Positions 44,140 to 54,672 of a stretch of 64,000 bases of DNA are shown piece after piece. The stretch spans positions 107,247 to 171,246 of the forward strand of contig NZ_PGCP01000022.1 in the NCBI RefSeq assembly GCF_002812985.1, written 5' to 3'. The notes under the pieces are model-generated. The model saw nothing but the letters and a program-made list of their open reading frames with translations, searched no databases and was not told the origin of the DNA. The position numbers were made by a program, and so were the translations under genes. Position 1 is the stretch's first letter. Each line of letters starts with the position of its first letter. The DNA comes from Aeromonas lusitana (GTDB lineage Bacteria > Pseudomonadota > Gammaproteobacteria > Enterobacterales > Aeromonadaceae).

Positions 44140-46044
44140 ATGATCAAGCTGCCCCACCCCAGACTCCATCAACTGCTGACCCAGCTCCATGCCGAACCCC
44201 TGCCACAGGAGGAGCTGGCCCGCCGCCTCAATGTTTCCACCCGCACTGTGCGCACCGATGTGGCGACCCTCAACGAGCTGATTGCCACCCACGGCGCCCA
44301 TCTGATCCATCAGCGCGGCACCGGCTATCAGCTGAAGATTTACAATCAGGGGCTGTTTGACGAGTTGCTGGCGGCGCAGGAGCAGGAGACCAGCCTGCCC
44401 CGCACCAGTCGGGAGCGAGTGTTGCATCTGCAACTCCTGCTGCTCACCGCAGAGCAGGGGATCAAGCTCGAGGAGCTGGCGGACACCTGGTATCTGAGCC
44501 GGGCCGCGCTGCAAGGGGACATGGCGGAGGTGAGGGAGCGGCTCGCCCACTTCGGGCTCACCATCGACAGCAAGCCACGCCTTGGCATGCGCATTCAGGG
44601 GGAAGAGGCGGCCATCCGGGCCTGCCTCACCCAGCTGCTCTATCGGGAGCAGACCCGCAACAGCCCCTTGCAGGGCCTGTTGCCCAACCTCTGCCCCAGC
44701 AAAACCCTGGAGGTCATTGGCAACCGCATCCACGCCCAGCTCGGCCACCATCAGTTGCGGCTGGCCGACGAGAGTCTGCAACAGCTCACCATCTACTGCG
44801 CCGTCGCCCTGTTGCGCCAGGCCGCTGGCCATGAGCTGCTGGCCTTCAGCCAGGACGATCTCACCGCCCCCCTCACGGCCGTGGCCCGCGACATCTATGG
44901 GGAGCTCCCTACCCTGACTCGGCCCGGGGAGCCTGAGGTGAATGGCCTCGCCATCCAGATCCAGGCACGACTCATTACCGACACCCCGCAGCTCAGCCCG
45001 GCCATGGCCGCCGAGAGTACCCAGCTGGTTGAACACCTGCTGGATTACATCCACCAGCACTACCCCTATGATCTGCGCCACGACGGCCAGTTGCACGCCG
45101 ATATGCTGGCCCATATCAGTGCCATGCTGCTGCGGATCAAATACCAGATTGGCTGCCACAACCCGCTGGCGGATCACATCAAGCAGTACTATCCCCTCGC
45201 CTACGACATCACCTTGGCGGCCATCTCCGAGTGGATCAAGCAGACCCCCTATCATCTGACCCATCACGAGATCGGTTATCTGGTGATCCACATAGGCGTC
45301 GGGTTGGAGCGCCATTACGACATCGGCTACAGCCGCCCTCCCCAGGCGCTGCTACTGTGCGATGCGGGCAACGCCACCTTCCGGGTGCTGGAGGCGCGCA
45401 TCAAGCGGGAATACCCTCAGCTGCAACTGACCAGCCTGGAGTCGGTGCGGGACTATGAGGGGCTCGCGCATATCCAGCAGGACTTCGTCATCAGCACGAG
45501 CAAGGTCAGTGACAAGAATGTCCCCGTGGTGCAGGTTGCCCCCTTCCCGACCCAGTACCAGCTGGAACAGCTCGGCAAGCTGGTGCTGATCGATCGCACC
45601 CGCCCCTACCTGCTCGACAAGTACTTCGATGATGAGCACTTCATGGTGGTGAACGAGCCTCTTGATCAAGCCGCACTATTTGCCATCATCTGCGATCAGC
45701 TGGAGGCGGAGGATCTGGTCGAAGAGGGGTTCAGGGGATCCCTGCAGGAGCGGGAGCAGATCGTCTCCACCATGCTGGGGGATGGCATTGCCCTGCCCCA
45801 CGCCCTTGGCCTGCTGGCCCGTCGTACCCTGGTGTATACGGTGCTGGCTCCCCAGGGCATCGACTGGGGCAACGGCGAGACCGCCAACCTTATCTTCGTG
45901 CTGGCCATCGCCAAGGCGGACTACGAGGAAGCGATGGGGCTCTACGACTTGTTCCTGGCGCTGATGAACGAAAAAGCCAGCAAGAATTTGCTGGCTTGTC
46001 GGGACTTTGTCCACTTCAAGGGGCTGGCGCGGACCGCGCCGTGA
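44140..46044 (+). CDS. PRD/EIIB/EIIA multidomain transcriptional activator (MtlR/LicR-type)
   Basis: 634 residues. An HTH at about 15-60 (QEELARRLNVSTRTVRTDVATLNELI), a second helical Mga-like region (about 85-150), two PRDs (about 170-280 and 295-400; THHEIGYLVIHIGVGLERHY in the second), an EIIB-like domain with Cys 407 (LLLCDAGNATFRV) and an EIIA-like domain with the phosphorylatable His about 554 (GIALPHALG). Such regulators are tuned by PTS phosphorylation. It closes the cluster and most likely activates it. It ends 19 nt from the convergent ptsO. Confidence 0.92.
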   Translation: MIKLPHPRLHQLLTQLHAEPLPQEELARRLNVSTRTVRTDVATLNELIATHGAHLIHQRGTGYQLKIYNQGLFDELLAAQEQETSLPRTSRERVLHLQLLLLTAEQGIKLEELADTWYLSRAALQGDMAEVRERLAHFGLTIDSKPRLGMRIQGEEAAIRACLTQLLYREQTRNSPLQGLLPNLCPSKTLEVIGNRIHAQLGHHQLRLADESLQQLTIYCAVALLRQAAGHELLAFSQDDLTAPLTAVARDIYGELPTLTRPGEPEVNGLAIQIQARLITDTPQLSPAMAAESTQLVEHLLDYIHQHYPYDLRHDGQLHADMLAHISAMLLRIKYQIGCHNPLADHIKQYYPLAYDITLAAISEWIKQTPYHLTHHEIGYLVIHIGVGLERHYDIGYSRPPQALLLCDAGNATFRVLEARIKREYPQLQLTSLESVRDYEGLAHIQQDFVISTSKVSDKNVPVVQVAPFPTQYQLEQLGKLVLIDRTRPYLLDKYFDDEHFMVVNEPLDQAALFAIICDQLEAEDLVEEGFRGSLQEREQIVSTMLGDGIALPHALGLLARRTLVYTVLAPQGIDWGNGETANLIFVLAIAKADYEEAMGLYDLFLALMNEKASKNLLACRDFVHFKGLARTAP

Positions 46045-46062
46045 GAGGGCAAGGCAGCGGCT

Positions 46063-46335
46063 TTACTCCTCGTTAAAGCCCGAGGTGAACAAGGCTACCA
46101 CGGCCGCCAAGGCTTCTTCCTCTTGCGGCCCCTCCACTTGTACCTCGACCTGCTTGCCCTGAGCCGAGTCCAGCATCAGCAGACCGATCACGCTGTCTGC
46201 ATCAGCCTCGACGCCGTCTTCGTTGCGCAGCAGCACATGGGCATCGAAGCCCTGCACCAGCTCGAACAGCATCATGGCCGGCCTGGCGTGAATACCCAGC
46301 TTGTTTTTGACTTCTACCGAGGCGGAAACTGTCAT
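46063..46335 (-). CDS. ptsO: Nitrogen-PTS phosphocarrier protein NPr
   Basis: NPr, the HPr-like carrier of the nitrogen PTS, relaying phosphate from PtsP to PtsN. 90 residues with the active His 16 in [12 protein letters not shown] and the family's [13 protein letters not shown] helix around residue 48. Last gene of the rpoN-hpf-ptsN-rapZ-ptsO run, 20 nt after rapZ. Confidence 0.96.
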   Translation of the reverse strand: MTVSASVEVKNKLGIHARPAMMLFELVQGFDAHVLLRNEDGVEADADSVIGLLMLDSAQGKQVEVQVEGPQEEEALAAVVALFTSGFNEE

Positions 46336-46355
46336 CTGAGTGTCCTATTGGTCAA

Positions 46356-47222
46356 TCAGGCGGATGCCGATCGCTTGTCCAGGGTGCGGTGGCGGATCTG
46401 CACGTTCTTGCCGAGCAGGCGAAACGCACTGGCCAACCGCTCGGCGATGAACACGGATCTGTGCTGGCCACCGGTGCAACCGATGCCCACCGTCACATAG
46501 CTGCGATTGTTGCGCTCCAGATGGGGCAACCAGGTACCCAGCATGTTCTCGATCTGCTGGATGAACAGCATGACGTCCGGCTGGCTGGAGAGATAGTTGG
46601 CCACCGGCTCGTCCTGACCTGTGAAGGGCTTGAGCTCGGGGATCCAGTGGGGATTGGGCAGGAAGCGGGCATCGAACACGAAGTCCGCATCCTTGGGGAT
46701 GCCGTACTTGAATCCGAACGACTCGAATACCAGCACCAGCTCGTTCTCTTTCTTGCCGAGCACCCGGGTCTTGATGAGCTCGCTCAGGTCATGAATGCTG
46801 AGGTTAGTGGTGTCGATGCGCAGGTCAGCGGTGGAGGAGAGGGGCGCCAGCAGGTGGGTCTCTTCCCGGATCGCCTCGTCCAGCGACAGCTTGTTGCGAG
46901 ACAGGGGATGCAGGCGGCGGCTCTCGCCATAGCGCTTGAGCAGGGTGGTATTGTCCGCATCGAAGAAGAAGCTGGAGAACTCCACCCGTCCTTCGCTGCG
47001 TGCCTGCGCCAGCAGGCTCTCCAACCGGTCTGGCTGAGTCGGCAGGTTGCGCACGTCGATACTGACCGCCAGCTTGTCATACTGGCTCTCCACCGAGATG
47101 ATCAGCTGGGGCAGCAGATTGACCGGCAGGTTGTCCACACAGTAGTAACCCAGATCTTCCAGCACCCGCAGGGCGACTGTCTTGCCCGAGCCCGAACGAC
47201 CACTTACCACTATTAACTGCAT
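46356..47222 (-). CDS. rapZ: RNase adapter protein RapZ
   Basis: RapZ binds GlmZ/GlmY small RNAs and hands GlmZ to RNase E, controlling glucosamine-6-phosphate synthesis. 288 residues from ATG 47222 with a strong GAGGGGG site; the frame stays open 14 codons upstream. Walker A GRSGSGKT is at residues 8-15. The C-terminal RNA-binding/UDP-GlcNAc domain has [23 protein letters not shown] near residue 245. Confidence 0.97.
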   Translation of the reverse strand: MQLIVVSGRSGSGKTVALRVLEDLGYYCVDNLPVNLLPQLIISVESQYDKLAVSIDVRNLPTQPDRLESLLAQARSEGRVEFSSFFFDADNTTLLKRYGESRRLHPLSRNKLSLDEAIREETHLLAPLSSTADLRIDTTNLSIHDLSELIKTRVLGKKENELVLVFESFGFKYGIPKDADFVFDARFLPNPHWIPELKPFTGQDEPVANYLSSQPDVMLFIQQIENMLGTWLPHLERNNRSYVTVGIGCTGGQHRSVFIAERLASAFRLLGKNVQIRHRTLDKRSASA

Positions 47223-47263
47223 CTTGTCCCCCTCACATCTACTTGGCTGCGTCATGCCCGGCA

Positions 47264-47710
47264 TCAGGCCGAGGTCATGATCTGGTAGAGTTCTTCGTCG
47301 CTGGTCGCCTGGCGCAACTGGCGGCAGACGGCCTTGTCACCCAGCTTGGATGCCATCAGGGAAAGTGTCTTGAGATGTTGCTTGCACTCGCTCTGTGGCA
47401 CCAGCAATGCAAAGAGCAGGTCGACCGGTTGATTGTCGATCGAATCGAAAGGGATGGGTTCGGAGAAGGTCATCAGCACGGCGGTCGGCGCGAAGGCGTC
47501 GTCGATCCGGCCATGGGGAATGGCGATACCGGCACCGATCCCGGTACTGCCCATCTTTTCCCGCGCCAGCAGGCTCTCGAACAACACCTGACGGGAGGTG
47601 CCGAGGCGCTCTGCGGCCAATTCACTGATGATCTCGAGGGCGCGTTTCTTGCTGGTACAAGGGACCGCACTCTTGGTGCAGTCCCGACTCAGTATGTGTT
47701 CAAGTTGCAT
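47264..47710 (-). CDS. ptsN: Nitrogen-PTS EIIA component PtsN
   Basis: EIIA-Ntr, which in its two phosphorylation states controls potassium uptake and other targets. 148 residues, fructose-type EIIA fold; the phosphorylatable His 66 lies in [14 protein letters not shown]. It is located 2 nt after hpf and 41 nt before the rapZ start. Confidence 0.96.
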   Translation of the reverse strand: MQLEHILSRDCTKSAVPCTSKKRALEIISELAAERLGTSRQVLFESLLAREKMGSTGIGAGIAIPHGRIDDAFAPTAVLMTFSEPIPFDSIDNQPVDLLFALLVPQSECKQHLKTLSLMASKLGDKAVCRQLRQATSDEELYQIMTSA

Positions 47711-47712
47711 AG

Positions 47713-48000
47713 TTATTTTTGATTTAACTTATCTTTGTGCTTGATGATCTGCCGATCCAACTTGTCCAGCAGGGTATCAATCGCAGCATACATGTCGGCA
47801 TGCTCCGAATTGGCGAACACCTCACCCCCGCTGACATGCAGCTTGGCTTCGGCAATCTGGTTCAGTTTTTCGACGCTCAACACCACATGTACGTTGTTGA
47901 TATGGTCAAAGTGACGCTCGAGTTTGGCAAATTTGTTGTTCACATAATCACGCAGAGCTTCGGTAATCTCGACATGGTGTCCGGTCAGGTTAATTTGCAT
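47713..48000 (-). CDS. hpf: Ribosome hibernation promoting factor HPF (short form)
   Basis: HPF binds the decoding centre and helps form inactive 100S ribosomes in stationary phase. 95 residues, short type: MQINLTGHHVEITEALRDYVNNKFAKLE start and the YAAIDTLLDKLDRQIIKHKDKL helix near residue 67. It lies 20 nt after rpoN, as in enterobacteria. Confidence 0.97.
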   Translation of the reverse strand: MQINLTGHHVEITEALRDYVNNKFAKLERHFDHINNVHVVLSVEKLNQIAEAKLHVSGGEVFANSEHADMYAAIDTLLDKLDRQIIKHKDKLNQK

Positions 48001-48020
48001 AACGTCTTCCTTTTGTTTGC

Positions 48021-49460
48021 CTAAACCAGGCGTTTGCGCTGATTGGATGGCGGGATCAACAAGGATTCACGGTACTTTGCGATCGTGCGTCTCGCCACCA
48101 TAATACCCTGTTCGGCCAGCAAATCCGCGATCTTGCTATCACTAAGCGGCTTGGCGGGGTTTTCCGCCGTCACCAGCTTCTTGATCAGAGCGCGAATAGC
48201 GGTCGATGAGCACTCTCCTCCTCCCTCCGTACTGACATGACTGGAGAAGAAAAACTTCAGTTCAAAAATGCCGCGGGGCGTATGCATGTACTTCTGGGTT
48301 GTCACCCGCGAAATCGTCGACTCGTGCATCTCCACCGCCTCGGCGATGTCGTTGAGCACCATGGGCTTCATGGCCTCTTCACCGTATTCGAAAAAGCCCT
48401 GCTGCTGCTCGACGATGCAGCTGGCCACCTTAAGCAGGGTGTCGTTCCGACTCTCCAGACTCTTGATGAACCACTTGGCTTCCTGCAGGTGGGAGCGGAT
48501 AAACTGGGTATCCGTACTGCTGCGCGCGTTGCGGGCCATGGCCGCATACGTCTCGTTGACGCGAATGCGCGGCGCCGAATCCGGGTTCAGCTCAACCACC
48601 CACTTGTAACCCTTCTTGACCACGGACACGTCCGGGATCACGTATTGAGACTCGCTCTGGATGACACCGTTGCCCGGTCTCGGCTCCAGCTGCTGGATGA
48701 GATCCAGCACCTCCTTGAGGTCGCTCTCCTTGAGCCGGGTCTTGCGGGCCAGGGTGCGATAGTCGCGATTGCCAAGCAAATCCATGTGTTCGCTGATCAC
48801 CTCCCTCGCCTCGCTGAGCCAGGGCAGATCGGACGGGAACTGGCCAAGCTGGATCAGCAGACACTCCCGCACCGAACGGGCCGCGATGCCAATGGGATCG
48901 AAATGCTGCACCCGCTTGAGCACGGCTTCGACTTCATCCAGTTCGACTTCTACCTCTTCACTGCTGACTGCAAGCTGAATATCTTCGAGAGAAGCAGTCA
49001 AATAGCCGGATTCGTCGATGGCGTCGATGATGGCGAGGGCGATGGCGGCATCCAGATCGCTGAACGGCGTCAGTCGCATCTGCCACAGCAGATAGTCCTG
49101 CAGGTTCTCGGTGGTTTCCCCCTGATAGACGCTGTCTTCCCCATCGTGGATGGGGCCTGCGCTCTGGGCCGTGCCGGCCGAATAGACCTCGTCCCAGGTG
49201 GTATCCACCGGCAGTTCATCCGGCATCTTGTCCTGGGCCATGGCATCGCTGGAGTCAAGTTGACTGACGTCCTGTACCTCGGTCGGATTGGTTTCCTGCG
49301 TCTCGCTCTCCTCTTGCTCCAGCAAGGGGTTGTTGTCGAGCGCTTGCTGAATCTCCTGCTGGAGTTCCAGAGTGGAGAGCTGGAGCAGACGAATCGCTTG
49401 TTGTAATTGTGGCGTCATGGTCAGGGATTGACCGAGACGCAACTGTAATGTCGGCTTCAT
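48021..49460 (-). CDS. rpoN: RNA polymerase sigma-54 factor RpoN
   Basis: Sigma-54, needed by LafK-type activators. 479 residues: Gln/Leu-rich region I ([32 protein letters not shown]), an acidic region II (about 50-110), the core-binding region, the HTH and, near residue 460, the RpoN box [10 protein letters not shown]. It stands between lptB and hpf as in most gammaproteobacteria. Confidence 0.98.
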   Translation of the reverse strand: MKPTLQLRLGQSLTMTPQLQQAIRLLQLSTLELQQEIQQALDNNPLLEQEESETQETNPTEVQDVSQLDSSDAMAQDKMPDELPVDTTWDEVYSAGTAQSAGPIHDGEDSVYQGETTENLQDYLLWQMRLTPFSDLDAAIALAIIDAIDESGYLTASLEDIQLAVSSEEVEVELDEVEAVLKRVQHFDPIGIAARSVRECLLIQLGQFPSDLPWLSEAREVISEHMDLLGNRDYRTLARKTRLKESDLKEVLDLIQQLEPRPGNGVIQSESQYVIPDVSVVKKGYKWVVELNPDSAPRIRVNETYAAMARNARSSTDTQFIRSHLQEAKWFIKSLESRNDTLLKVASCIVEQQQGFFEYGEEAMKPMVLNDIAEAVEMHESTISRVTTQKYMHTPRGIFELKFFFSSHVSTEGGGECSSTAIRALIKKLVTAENPAKPLSDSKIADLLAEQGIMVARRTIAKYRESLLIPPSNQRKRLV

Positions 49461-49525
49461 CTACGTCGGGATATCCTTATGTTCAGCGAGGCAGTCACCC
49501 AACAAAAATGAGGGATGCCCCCTTA

Positions 49526-50251
49526 CTATAGACTGAATTGATCGCCCAAATAGACGCGCTTGACCTGCTCATCGGCGAGGATATCCGCCGGGGCGCCTTC
49601 GGCAATCATCTGGCCATGGCTGACGATATAGGCCTTCTCGCACACGTCCAGGGTCTCCCGGACGTTGTGGTCGGTGATCAGCACGCCCAGGCCACGTTCT
49701 TTCAGATGTTGGATGATCTTCTTGATGTCTATGACGGAAATAGGATCAACCCCTGCAAAAGGCTCGTCCAGCAGAATAAACCTCGGCTCTGCCGCCAGTG
49801 CCCGGGCAATCTCGACCCGTCGCCGTTCCCCGCCCGAGAGACTCTGCCCCAGGCTGTCGCGAATATGGGTGATGTTGAACTCTTCCAGCAGTTGCTCGAC
49901 CTTGTCTTCCCGCTCTTCGCGGCTCAGACCCTTGCGGGTCTGCATGACCCCCATCAGGTTGTCGAACACCGACAGGCGGCGGAAGATCGAGGCCTCCTGC
50001 GGCAGATAGCCGATGCCGTTGCGGGCCCGGATATGCATGGGCTGCAGGCTGATGTCCTGATCGTCTATGGTGATGAGGCCGGCGTCCCGCTGTACCAGGC
50101 CCACGATCATGTAGAAGGAGGTGGTCTTGCCCGCCCCGTTGGGGCCCAGCAGCCCCACTATCTGACCCGTGCCCACTTCCAGGCTCACATCGCTCACCAC
50201 CATGCGGCGCTTGTAGCTCTTCTGCAAGCCCACTGCTTTTAACACTGCCAT
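49526..50251 (-). CDS. lptB: LPS export ABC transporter ATPase LptB
   Basis: LptB powers extraction of lipopolysaccharide from the inner membrane with LptFG. 241 residues: Walker [16 protein letters not shown] near residue 37, signature [15 protein letters not shown] near 139, Walker [17 protein letters not shown] near 158. Follows lptA by 12 nt. Confidence 0.98.
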   Translation of the reverse strand: MAVLKAVGLQKSYKRRMVVSDVSLEVGTGQIVGLLGPNGAGKTTSFYMIVGLVQRDAGLITIDDQDISLQPMHIRARNGIGYLPQEASIFRRLSVFDNLMGVMQTRKGLSREEREDKVEQLLEEFNITHIRDSLGQSLSGGERRRVEIARALAAEPRFILLDEPFAGVDPISVIDIKKIIQHLKERGLGVLITDHNVRETLDVCEKAYIVSHGQMIAEGAPADILADEQVKRVYLGDQFSL

Positions 50252-50263
50252 GGATGCTGTTTC

Positions 50264-50785
50264 CTACTTCTTCTTCTGATCGGCGGGCTTGTCGAAGTTC
50301 TCGACCTGATCCGGCAGGAACACCGTCTTGACGCGCTGGGTCGGACCCTTGCTCTCGGCGATCATCTTCTGTTTCACTATGTCATAGCGAATGAGGTCGC
50401 CGTTGACCTGGCTGTCTTCCTGCTTGAGTTGACCGTTACCTGTGATGGTCACCAGGCGGTTCTTCAACTCGTAGCGAATGCTGTTGCCATGGGCGTTGAC
50501 CGGCTTGCCGTTATCCAGGATCTGGAAGAAGGTGGCCGGATTGCCGTAGGCGGTCATCACCTCGGCACCCTTCTCGCCGGAGCGGATCACCACCACCTTG
50601 TCGGCCTTGATCTTGATGGTGCCCTGAGTGATGAGCACATCCTCGCTGAAGGTGACGCGATTGTCCTGCATCTCGGCCACCTGTTTGACCGCGTCCACAT
50701 AGACCTTTTCGGTAAAGTCGGACTCTTTGGCGTTCACGGCGCCGCACAGCAGCAAGGCGGCGAGCGCCAGATTAGCGTTTTTCAT
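50264..50785 (-). CDS. lptA: LPS transport periplasmic protein LptA
   Basis: LptA forms the periplasmic bridge carrying LPS from LptC to LptD. 173 residues from ATG 50785, giving a short signal peptide (MKNANLALAALLLCGAVNA). An in-frame ATG at 50800 is nearer to a GGATAAAGG site and may be the true start. The OstA-like jellyroll repeats are seen (VTFSEDVLITQGTIKIKADKVVV). The C-terminus is Lys-rich. It overlaps the end of lptC. Confidence 0.94.
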   Translation of the reverse strand: MKNANLALAALLLCGAVNAKESDFTEKVYVDAVKQVAEMQDNRVTFSEDVLITQGTIKIKADKVVVIRSGEKGAEVMTAYGNPATFFQILDNGKPVNAHGNSIRYELKNRLVTITGNGQLKQEDSQVNGDLIRYDIVKQKMIAESKGPTQRVKTVFLPDQVENFDKPADQKKK

Positions 50786-51332
50786 TGAAATAAATGGCAT
50801 GGCCTTTATCCAGTAATTCGAAATATTTACGTTCCAGGTGGCCCTTGAGGCCAACGCCCTCGGTCTGGAATTCCTGACCGACGATACTGATGTGCTGATT
50901 GCTTCTCACGTCCTGGGTCACCAGATCCATCTCCAGATATGGGGTATCCAGGGTGGAGATAAAAGAGGTTGGCAGCAAACCATCCAGATGCACCTTGTCC
51001 CGCAGGATCACGTTGTCATCGGTATTGAGCACGCCCGTGTCCGCCGTCACCTTCCACTCGGCCTCTCCCTGCTCGTCGAACAGGTAGATCACCGGCTTCT
51101 CGAAGGTCGCCTGCTCGAGGATCTGGAAATACTCGGCAAACTGCGATTCCATCCGCTCGGTCCGCTTGCCCTGCTCGTTGAAACGGGTGGTGACCAGGTT
51201 CTTGGCGGTGAAGTCAGGCTGATAATTCTCTACCTTGGTGGTCTCTTGCGGCGCCAATTCGATGTCACCGAGCTGCCAGGCAGCCAAAGCCACCAGAAAC
51301 AGCAGGCCGAACAGCAGTGTCTGTCGGTTCAT
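50772..51332 (-). CDS. lptC: LPS export inner-membrane protein LptC
   Basis: LptC is a bitopic protein that takes LPS from LptBFG to LptA. 186 residues with an N-terminal membrane helix (LLFGLLFLVALAAWQLG) and a periplasmic jellyroll (ATFEKPVIYLFDEQGEAEWKV; DKVHLDGLLP). Overlaps kdsC by 4 nt and lptA by 14 nt. Confidence 0.95.
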   Translation of the reverse strand: MNRQTLLFGLLFLVALAAWQLGDIELAPQETTKVENYQPDFTAKNLVTTRFNEQGKRTERMESQFAEYFQILEQATFEKPVIYLFDEQGEAEWKVTADTGVLNTDDNVILRDKVHLDGLLPTSFISTLDTPYLEMDLVTQDVRSNQHISIVGQEFQTEGVGLKGHLERKYFELLDKGHAIYFNEKR

Positions 51333-51886
51333 ACGGACGCCTCGGGCTGGTAATCACCGAGTCCCTGCGCCTGCAAGATGAGATCGCACACCTCGCGCAC
51401 CGCGCCGACGCCGCCTCCCAGACGGGTGATCAGATCGGCGCGGGCCAGCACCAGCGGGTGCGCATCCGCCACCGCGATACCCAGGCCACAGGCCGCCATC
51501 ACCGGCAGATCTATGGTGTCATCCCCCATATACGCCGCCTGGGACGCATCCAGACCGAGTTGGGCGAGTAGCGCCTCGAAGTGGGGCAGCTTCTGATCCG
51601 CCCCCTGCACCAGATGTTGCACCCCCAGGCCCTTCATCCGATCGCTGACGATGCGGGAGCTGCGCCCGGTGATGATGGCGATCTCGATGCCTGCGTTGAG
51701 CAAGGCGCGCATGCCGGCCCCATCGCGGGTGCAGAAGGTCTTCAGCTCTTCGCCATGGTTGCCCATGTAGATGAAGCCGTTGGAGAGCACCCCATCCACG
51801 TCGCACACCAGCAGGCGGATCTGCGCCGCCTTCTCATACTGGCTGCGCGTCACCGGACCATAGAGGGTCGGTACATCTTGCATCAA
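51329..51886 (-). CDS. kdsC: 3-deoxy-D-manno-octulosonate-8-phosphate phosphatase KdsC
   Basis: KdsC dephosphorylates KDO-8-phosphate in the KDO branch of LPS synthesis. A 185-residue C0-type HAD phosphatase: nucleophile motif LLVCDVDGVLSNG near residue 27, IAIITGRSSRIV near 72, Lys in QGADQKLPHF near 98 and the acidic pair in AAYMGDDTIDLPVM near 118. Overlaps kdsD by 4 nt. Confidence 0.97.
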   Translation of the reverse strand: MMQDVPTLYGPVTRSQYEKAAQIRLLVCDVDGVLSNGFIYMGNHGEELKTFCTRDGAGMRALLNAGIEIAIITGRSSRIVSDRMKGLGVQHLVQGADQKLPHFEALLAQLGLDASQAAYMGDDTIDLPVMAACGLGIAVADAHPLVLARADLITRLGGGVGAVREVCDLILQAQGLGDYQPEASV

Positions 51887-52878
51887 ATCACCCCGGCTTT
51901 GAGCAGGTCGTGCATGTTGAAGGCGCCCAGCGGCCGCCGCTCCCCATCCACCACCAGCAATCCGTTAATCTTTCTGGTTTCCATCAGTTTGACGGCTTCG
52001 GCCGCCATCATCTCTGATCCTACGGTAACACAGTTGGCCGTCATTACCTTGGCGATCGAGGTGTGATGGATATCCACCTGCAGATCCAGGATCCGGCGCA
52101 GGTCACCGTCGGTGAACAGACCCGCCAGCACACCCTGCTCGTCCACGACCGCCGTCATGCCGAGGCCCTTGCGGCTCACTTCCAGCAGCGCCTGGCTGAT
52201 GGTGGCATCTATCCCCACCCGGGGCAACAGCTCACCGCTGTGCATCAGATCGCCGACTCGCAACAGCAGTCGCTTGCCGAGCGAGCCGCCCGGATGGGAC
52301 AGCGCGAAGTCGTCGGCGGTGAAGCCACGGGCTTCCAGCAGGGCCACCGCCAGCGCATCCCCCATCACCAGGGTCGCCGTGGTGCTGGAGGTCGGCGCCA
52401 GACCGAGCGGGCAGGCCTCCTTGTCGACCTTGATGCACAGGTGCACATTGGCCTCTTTGGCCATGGTCGATGTCGGGTTGCCGGTCATGCAGATGAGCGG
52501 TATGCCACGGCGCTTGAGCACCGGCAGCAGGGCCAGGATCTCGTCGCTCTCGCCGGAGTTGGAGATGGCGATGATGAGATCCCCTGCGGAGATCATCCCC
52601 AGATCACCGTGGCTGGCTTCGCCCGGATGCAGGAAGAAGGCGGGAGTGCCTGTGCTGGCCAGGGTCGCGGCTATCTTGTTGCCCACATGGCCAGACTTGC
52701 CCATGCCGGTGACCACTATCTTGCCGCCGCAGCGCAGCACCATCTCGCAGGCCTTGTCGAAATGCTCGTCGAGGTACTGGTAGAGACCATCAATGGCTTG
52801 CTTTTCAATGTCCAGCACCGCGCGGGCACTGCGACGAAAATCGAACAGTTCTGACACTTTTTCAGGCTTTGCAGACAT
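51883..52878 (-). CDS. kdsD: D-arabinose-5-phosphate isomerase KdsD
   Basis: KdsD makes D-arabinose-5-phosphate from ribulose-5-phosphate, the first step to KDO. 331 residues from ATG 52878 with GGAG upstream; the frame is open 32 codons further. N-terminal SIS domain (GGKIVVTGMGKSGHVGNKIAATL; GDLIIAISNSGESDEIL) and two C-terminal CBS domains (about 215-330). Divergent from mlaF. The gap between them holds the mla promoter. Confidence 0.97.
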   Translation of the reverse strand: MSAKPEKVSELFDFRRSARAVLDIEKQAIDGLYQYLDEHFDKACEMVLRCGGKIVVTGMGKSGHVGNKIAATLASTGTPAFFLHPGEASHGDLGMISAGDLIIAISNSGESDEILALLPVLKRRGIPLICMTGNPTSTMAKEANVHLCIKVDKEACPLGLAPTSSTTATLVMGDALAVALLEARGFTADDFALSHPGGSLGKRLLLRVGDLMHSGELLPRVGIDATISQALLEVSRKGLGMTAVVDEQGVLAGLFTDGDLRRILDLQVDIHHTSIAKVMTANCVTVGSEMMAAEAVKLMETRKINGLLVVDGERRPLGAFNMHDLLKAGVI

Positions 52879-53036
52879 AAAGACACAGCTCCGGGCCGAG
52901 ATTTGCTGCGGGATTATAAAAAAGTCTGTCGAGATAAGCGAATCGGATGCGGGGTCGTTCCCTGGCTGACGCATGTTGTTACATAAAACTGTCGCGCTTT
53001 TGGGGGTGTTATGCGCTCAATAGTTGTTCCTTGCTG

Positions 53037-53065
53037 TTGCTTAGACCTAGACTAGCCCATAAAAT
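53037..53065 (+). promoter_or_regulatory. mlaFEDCB promoter
   Basis: TTGCTT (53037-53042), a 17-nt spacer and TAAAAT (53060-53065) lie about 20 nt before the mlaF ATG. Confidence 0.65.
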
Positions 53066-53085
53066 TCGCTCTTCTTTTATACCGG

Positions 53086-53886
53086 ATGGACATTTGTTTG
53101 AACAATGACCTGATCACCATCTCCGACCTGACCTTCAGTCACGGAGATAGGTTGCTGTACGACAGGATCAACCTGACCATTCCCCGAGGCAAGGTCACCG
53201 CCGTCATGGGACCGAGTGGCATCGGCAAGACCACCTTGCTGCGGCTGATCGGTGGCCAGCTGAAACCTGAATCGGGTCACATCCTGTTCGACGGGGACGA
53301 CATTCCCACCCTCTCCCGCTCGCGCCTGTACGAGGTGCGCAAGCGGATGAGCATGCTGTTCCAGAGCGGCGCCCTGTTCACCGGCATGACGGTGTTCGAC
53401 AACGTGGCCTTCCCGCTGCGGGAACATTCAGGCCTGCCGGAGGAACTGATCCATACCATCGTCATGATGAAGCTGCAGGCCGTGGGGCTGCGCGGGGCCG
53501 CCAGGCTGATGCCATCCGAGCTCTCCGGCGGCATGGCGCGCCGCGCCGCGCTGGCCAGATCCATCGCCCTGGATCCGGATCTCATCATGTATGACGAGCC
53601 GTTCGTCGGCCAGGATCCCATCACAATGGCGGTGCTGGTCAAGCTCATCAAGGAGCTGAACGATGCCCTCGGCATCACCTCCGTCATCGTTACCCATGAC
53701 GTGAAAGAGGTGCTGAGTATCGCCGACTACGCCTACATCATCGCCAACCGCAGGGTGGTGGCCCATGGTACGCCGGCCCAGCTTCGCGAGGAGCACAATC
53801 CGGAAGTCGAACAGTTCCTGCGGGGATTGCCAGACGGTCCTGTTCCGTTTCATTTTCCGGCAGGCGATCTGCTACAGGATCTGTGA
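53086..53886 (+). CDS. mlaF: Phospholipid transport ABC ATPase MlaF
   Basis: MlaF powers the MlaFEDB complex that moves phospholipids between the membranes to keep the outer leaflet asymmetric. 266 residues: Walker [12 protein letters not shown] near residue 43, signature [15 protein letters not shown] near 147, Walker [15 protein letters not shown] near 167. Start ATG 53086 is closest to the promoter; the ribosome-binding site is weak (CCGG). Confidence 0.96.
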   Translation: MDICLNNDLITISDLTFSHGDRLLYDRINLTIPRGKVTAVMGPSGIGKTTLLRLIGGQLKPESGHILFDGDDIPTLSRSRLYEVRKRMSMLFQSGALFTGMTVFDNVAFPLREHSGLPEELIHTIVMMKLQAVGLRGAARLMPSELSGGMARRAALARSIALDPDLIMYDEPFVGQDPITMAVLVKLIKELNDALGITSVIVTHDVKEVLSIADYAYIIANRRVVAHGTPAQLREEHNPEVEQFLRGLPDGPVPFHFPAGDLLQDL

Positions 53887-54665
53887 TGTTGACGACTCAA
53901 ATAAGCAAGCTGGGCCGCAGCGGGGTGCGTTTTATCAACGCCATCGGCCGCGCCACCATCATGCTGTTTCATGCGCTGGCGGGCCGGCCCCAGCCGCGCA
54001 AGCACTTCCCCCTGCTGATCCAGCAGCTCTATGTGGTGGGGGTGCAATCCGTCGCCATCATACTGGTATCGGGATTGTTCATCGGCATGGTGCTCTCTTT
54101 GCAGGGCTACAACGTATTGAAGGACTTCGGCGCCGAGCAGAGCCTGGGTCCCCTGGTCTCTCTCTCCCTGCTCCGTGAGCTCGGGCCCGTGGTCACCGCC
54201 CTCTTGTTCGCCGGCCGGGCCGGCTCCGCGCTGACCGCCGAGATAGGCCTGATGAAGGCCACAGAGCAGCTCTCGAGCCTGGAGATGATGGCGGTGGATC
54301 CACTGCGCCGGGTGGTGGCGCCCCGCTTCTGGGCCGGGGTCATCAGCATGCCGCTGCTGGCCTTCATGTTCAGCCTGATCGGCATCTTCGGTGGCAAGCT
54401 GGTCGGGGTCGACTGGCTGGGGGTGGACGAGGGCAGCTTCTGGTCCGCCATGCAGGCCTCCGTCGACTGGCAGGATGACATCATGCAGGGGGCGATAAAG
54501 AGCATCATCTTCGCCCTGGTGGTCACCTGGATTGCGCTCTTTAATGGCTATGATGCCAAGCCGACCTCGGCCGGGATCAGTCAGGCGACGACCCGTACCG
54601 TAGTCCACTCATCCCTGGCCGTGCTCGGTCTGGATTTTATACTCACCGCTGTCATGTTTGGGTAA
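53886..54665 (+). CDS. mlaE: Phospholipid transport permease MlaE
   Basis: MlaE, the membrane subunit of the MlaFEDB importer/exporter. 259 residues from ATG 53886, which overlaps the mlaF stop by 1 nt and has AGGA 7 nt upstream. Family segments: [16 protein letters not shown] near residue 60, [23 protein letters not shown] near 102 and the C-terminal [20 protein letters not shown]. Confidence 0.96.
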   Translation: MLTTQISKLGRSGVRFINAIGRATIMLFHALAGRPQPRKHFPLLIQQLYVVGVQSVAIILVSGLFIGMVLSLQGYNVLKDFGAEQSLGPLVSLSLLRELGPVVTALLFAGRAGSALTAEIGLMKATEQLSSLEMMAVDPLRRVVAPRFWAGVISMPLLAFMFSLIGIFGGKLVGVDWLGVDEGSFWSAMQASVDWQDDIMQGAIKSIIFALVVTWIALFNGYDAKPTSAGISQATTRTVVHSSLAVLGLDFILTAVMFG

Positions 54666-54672
54666 GGTAAAG

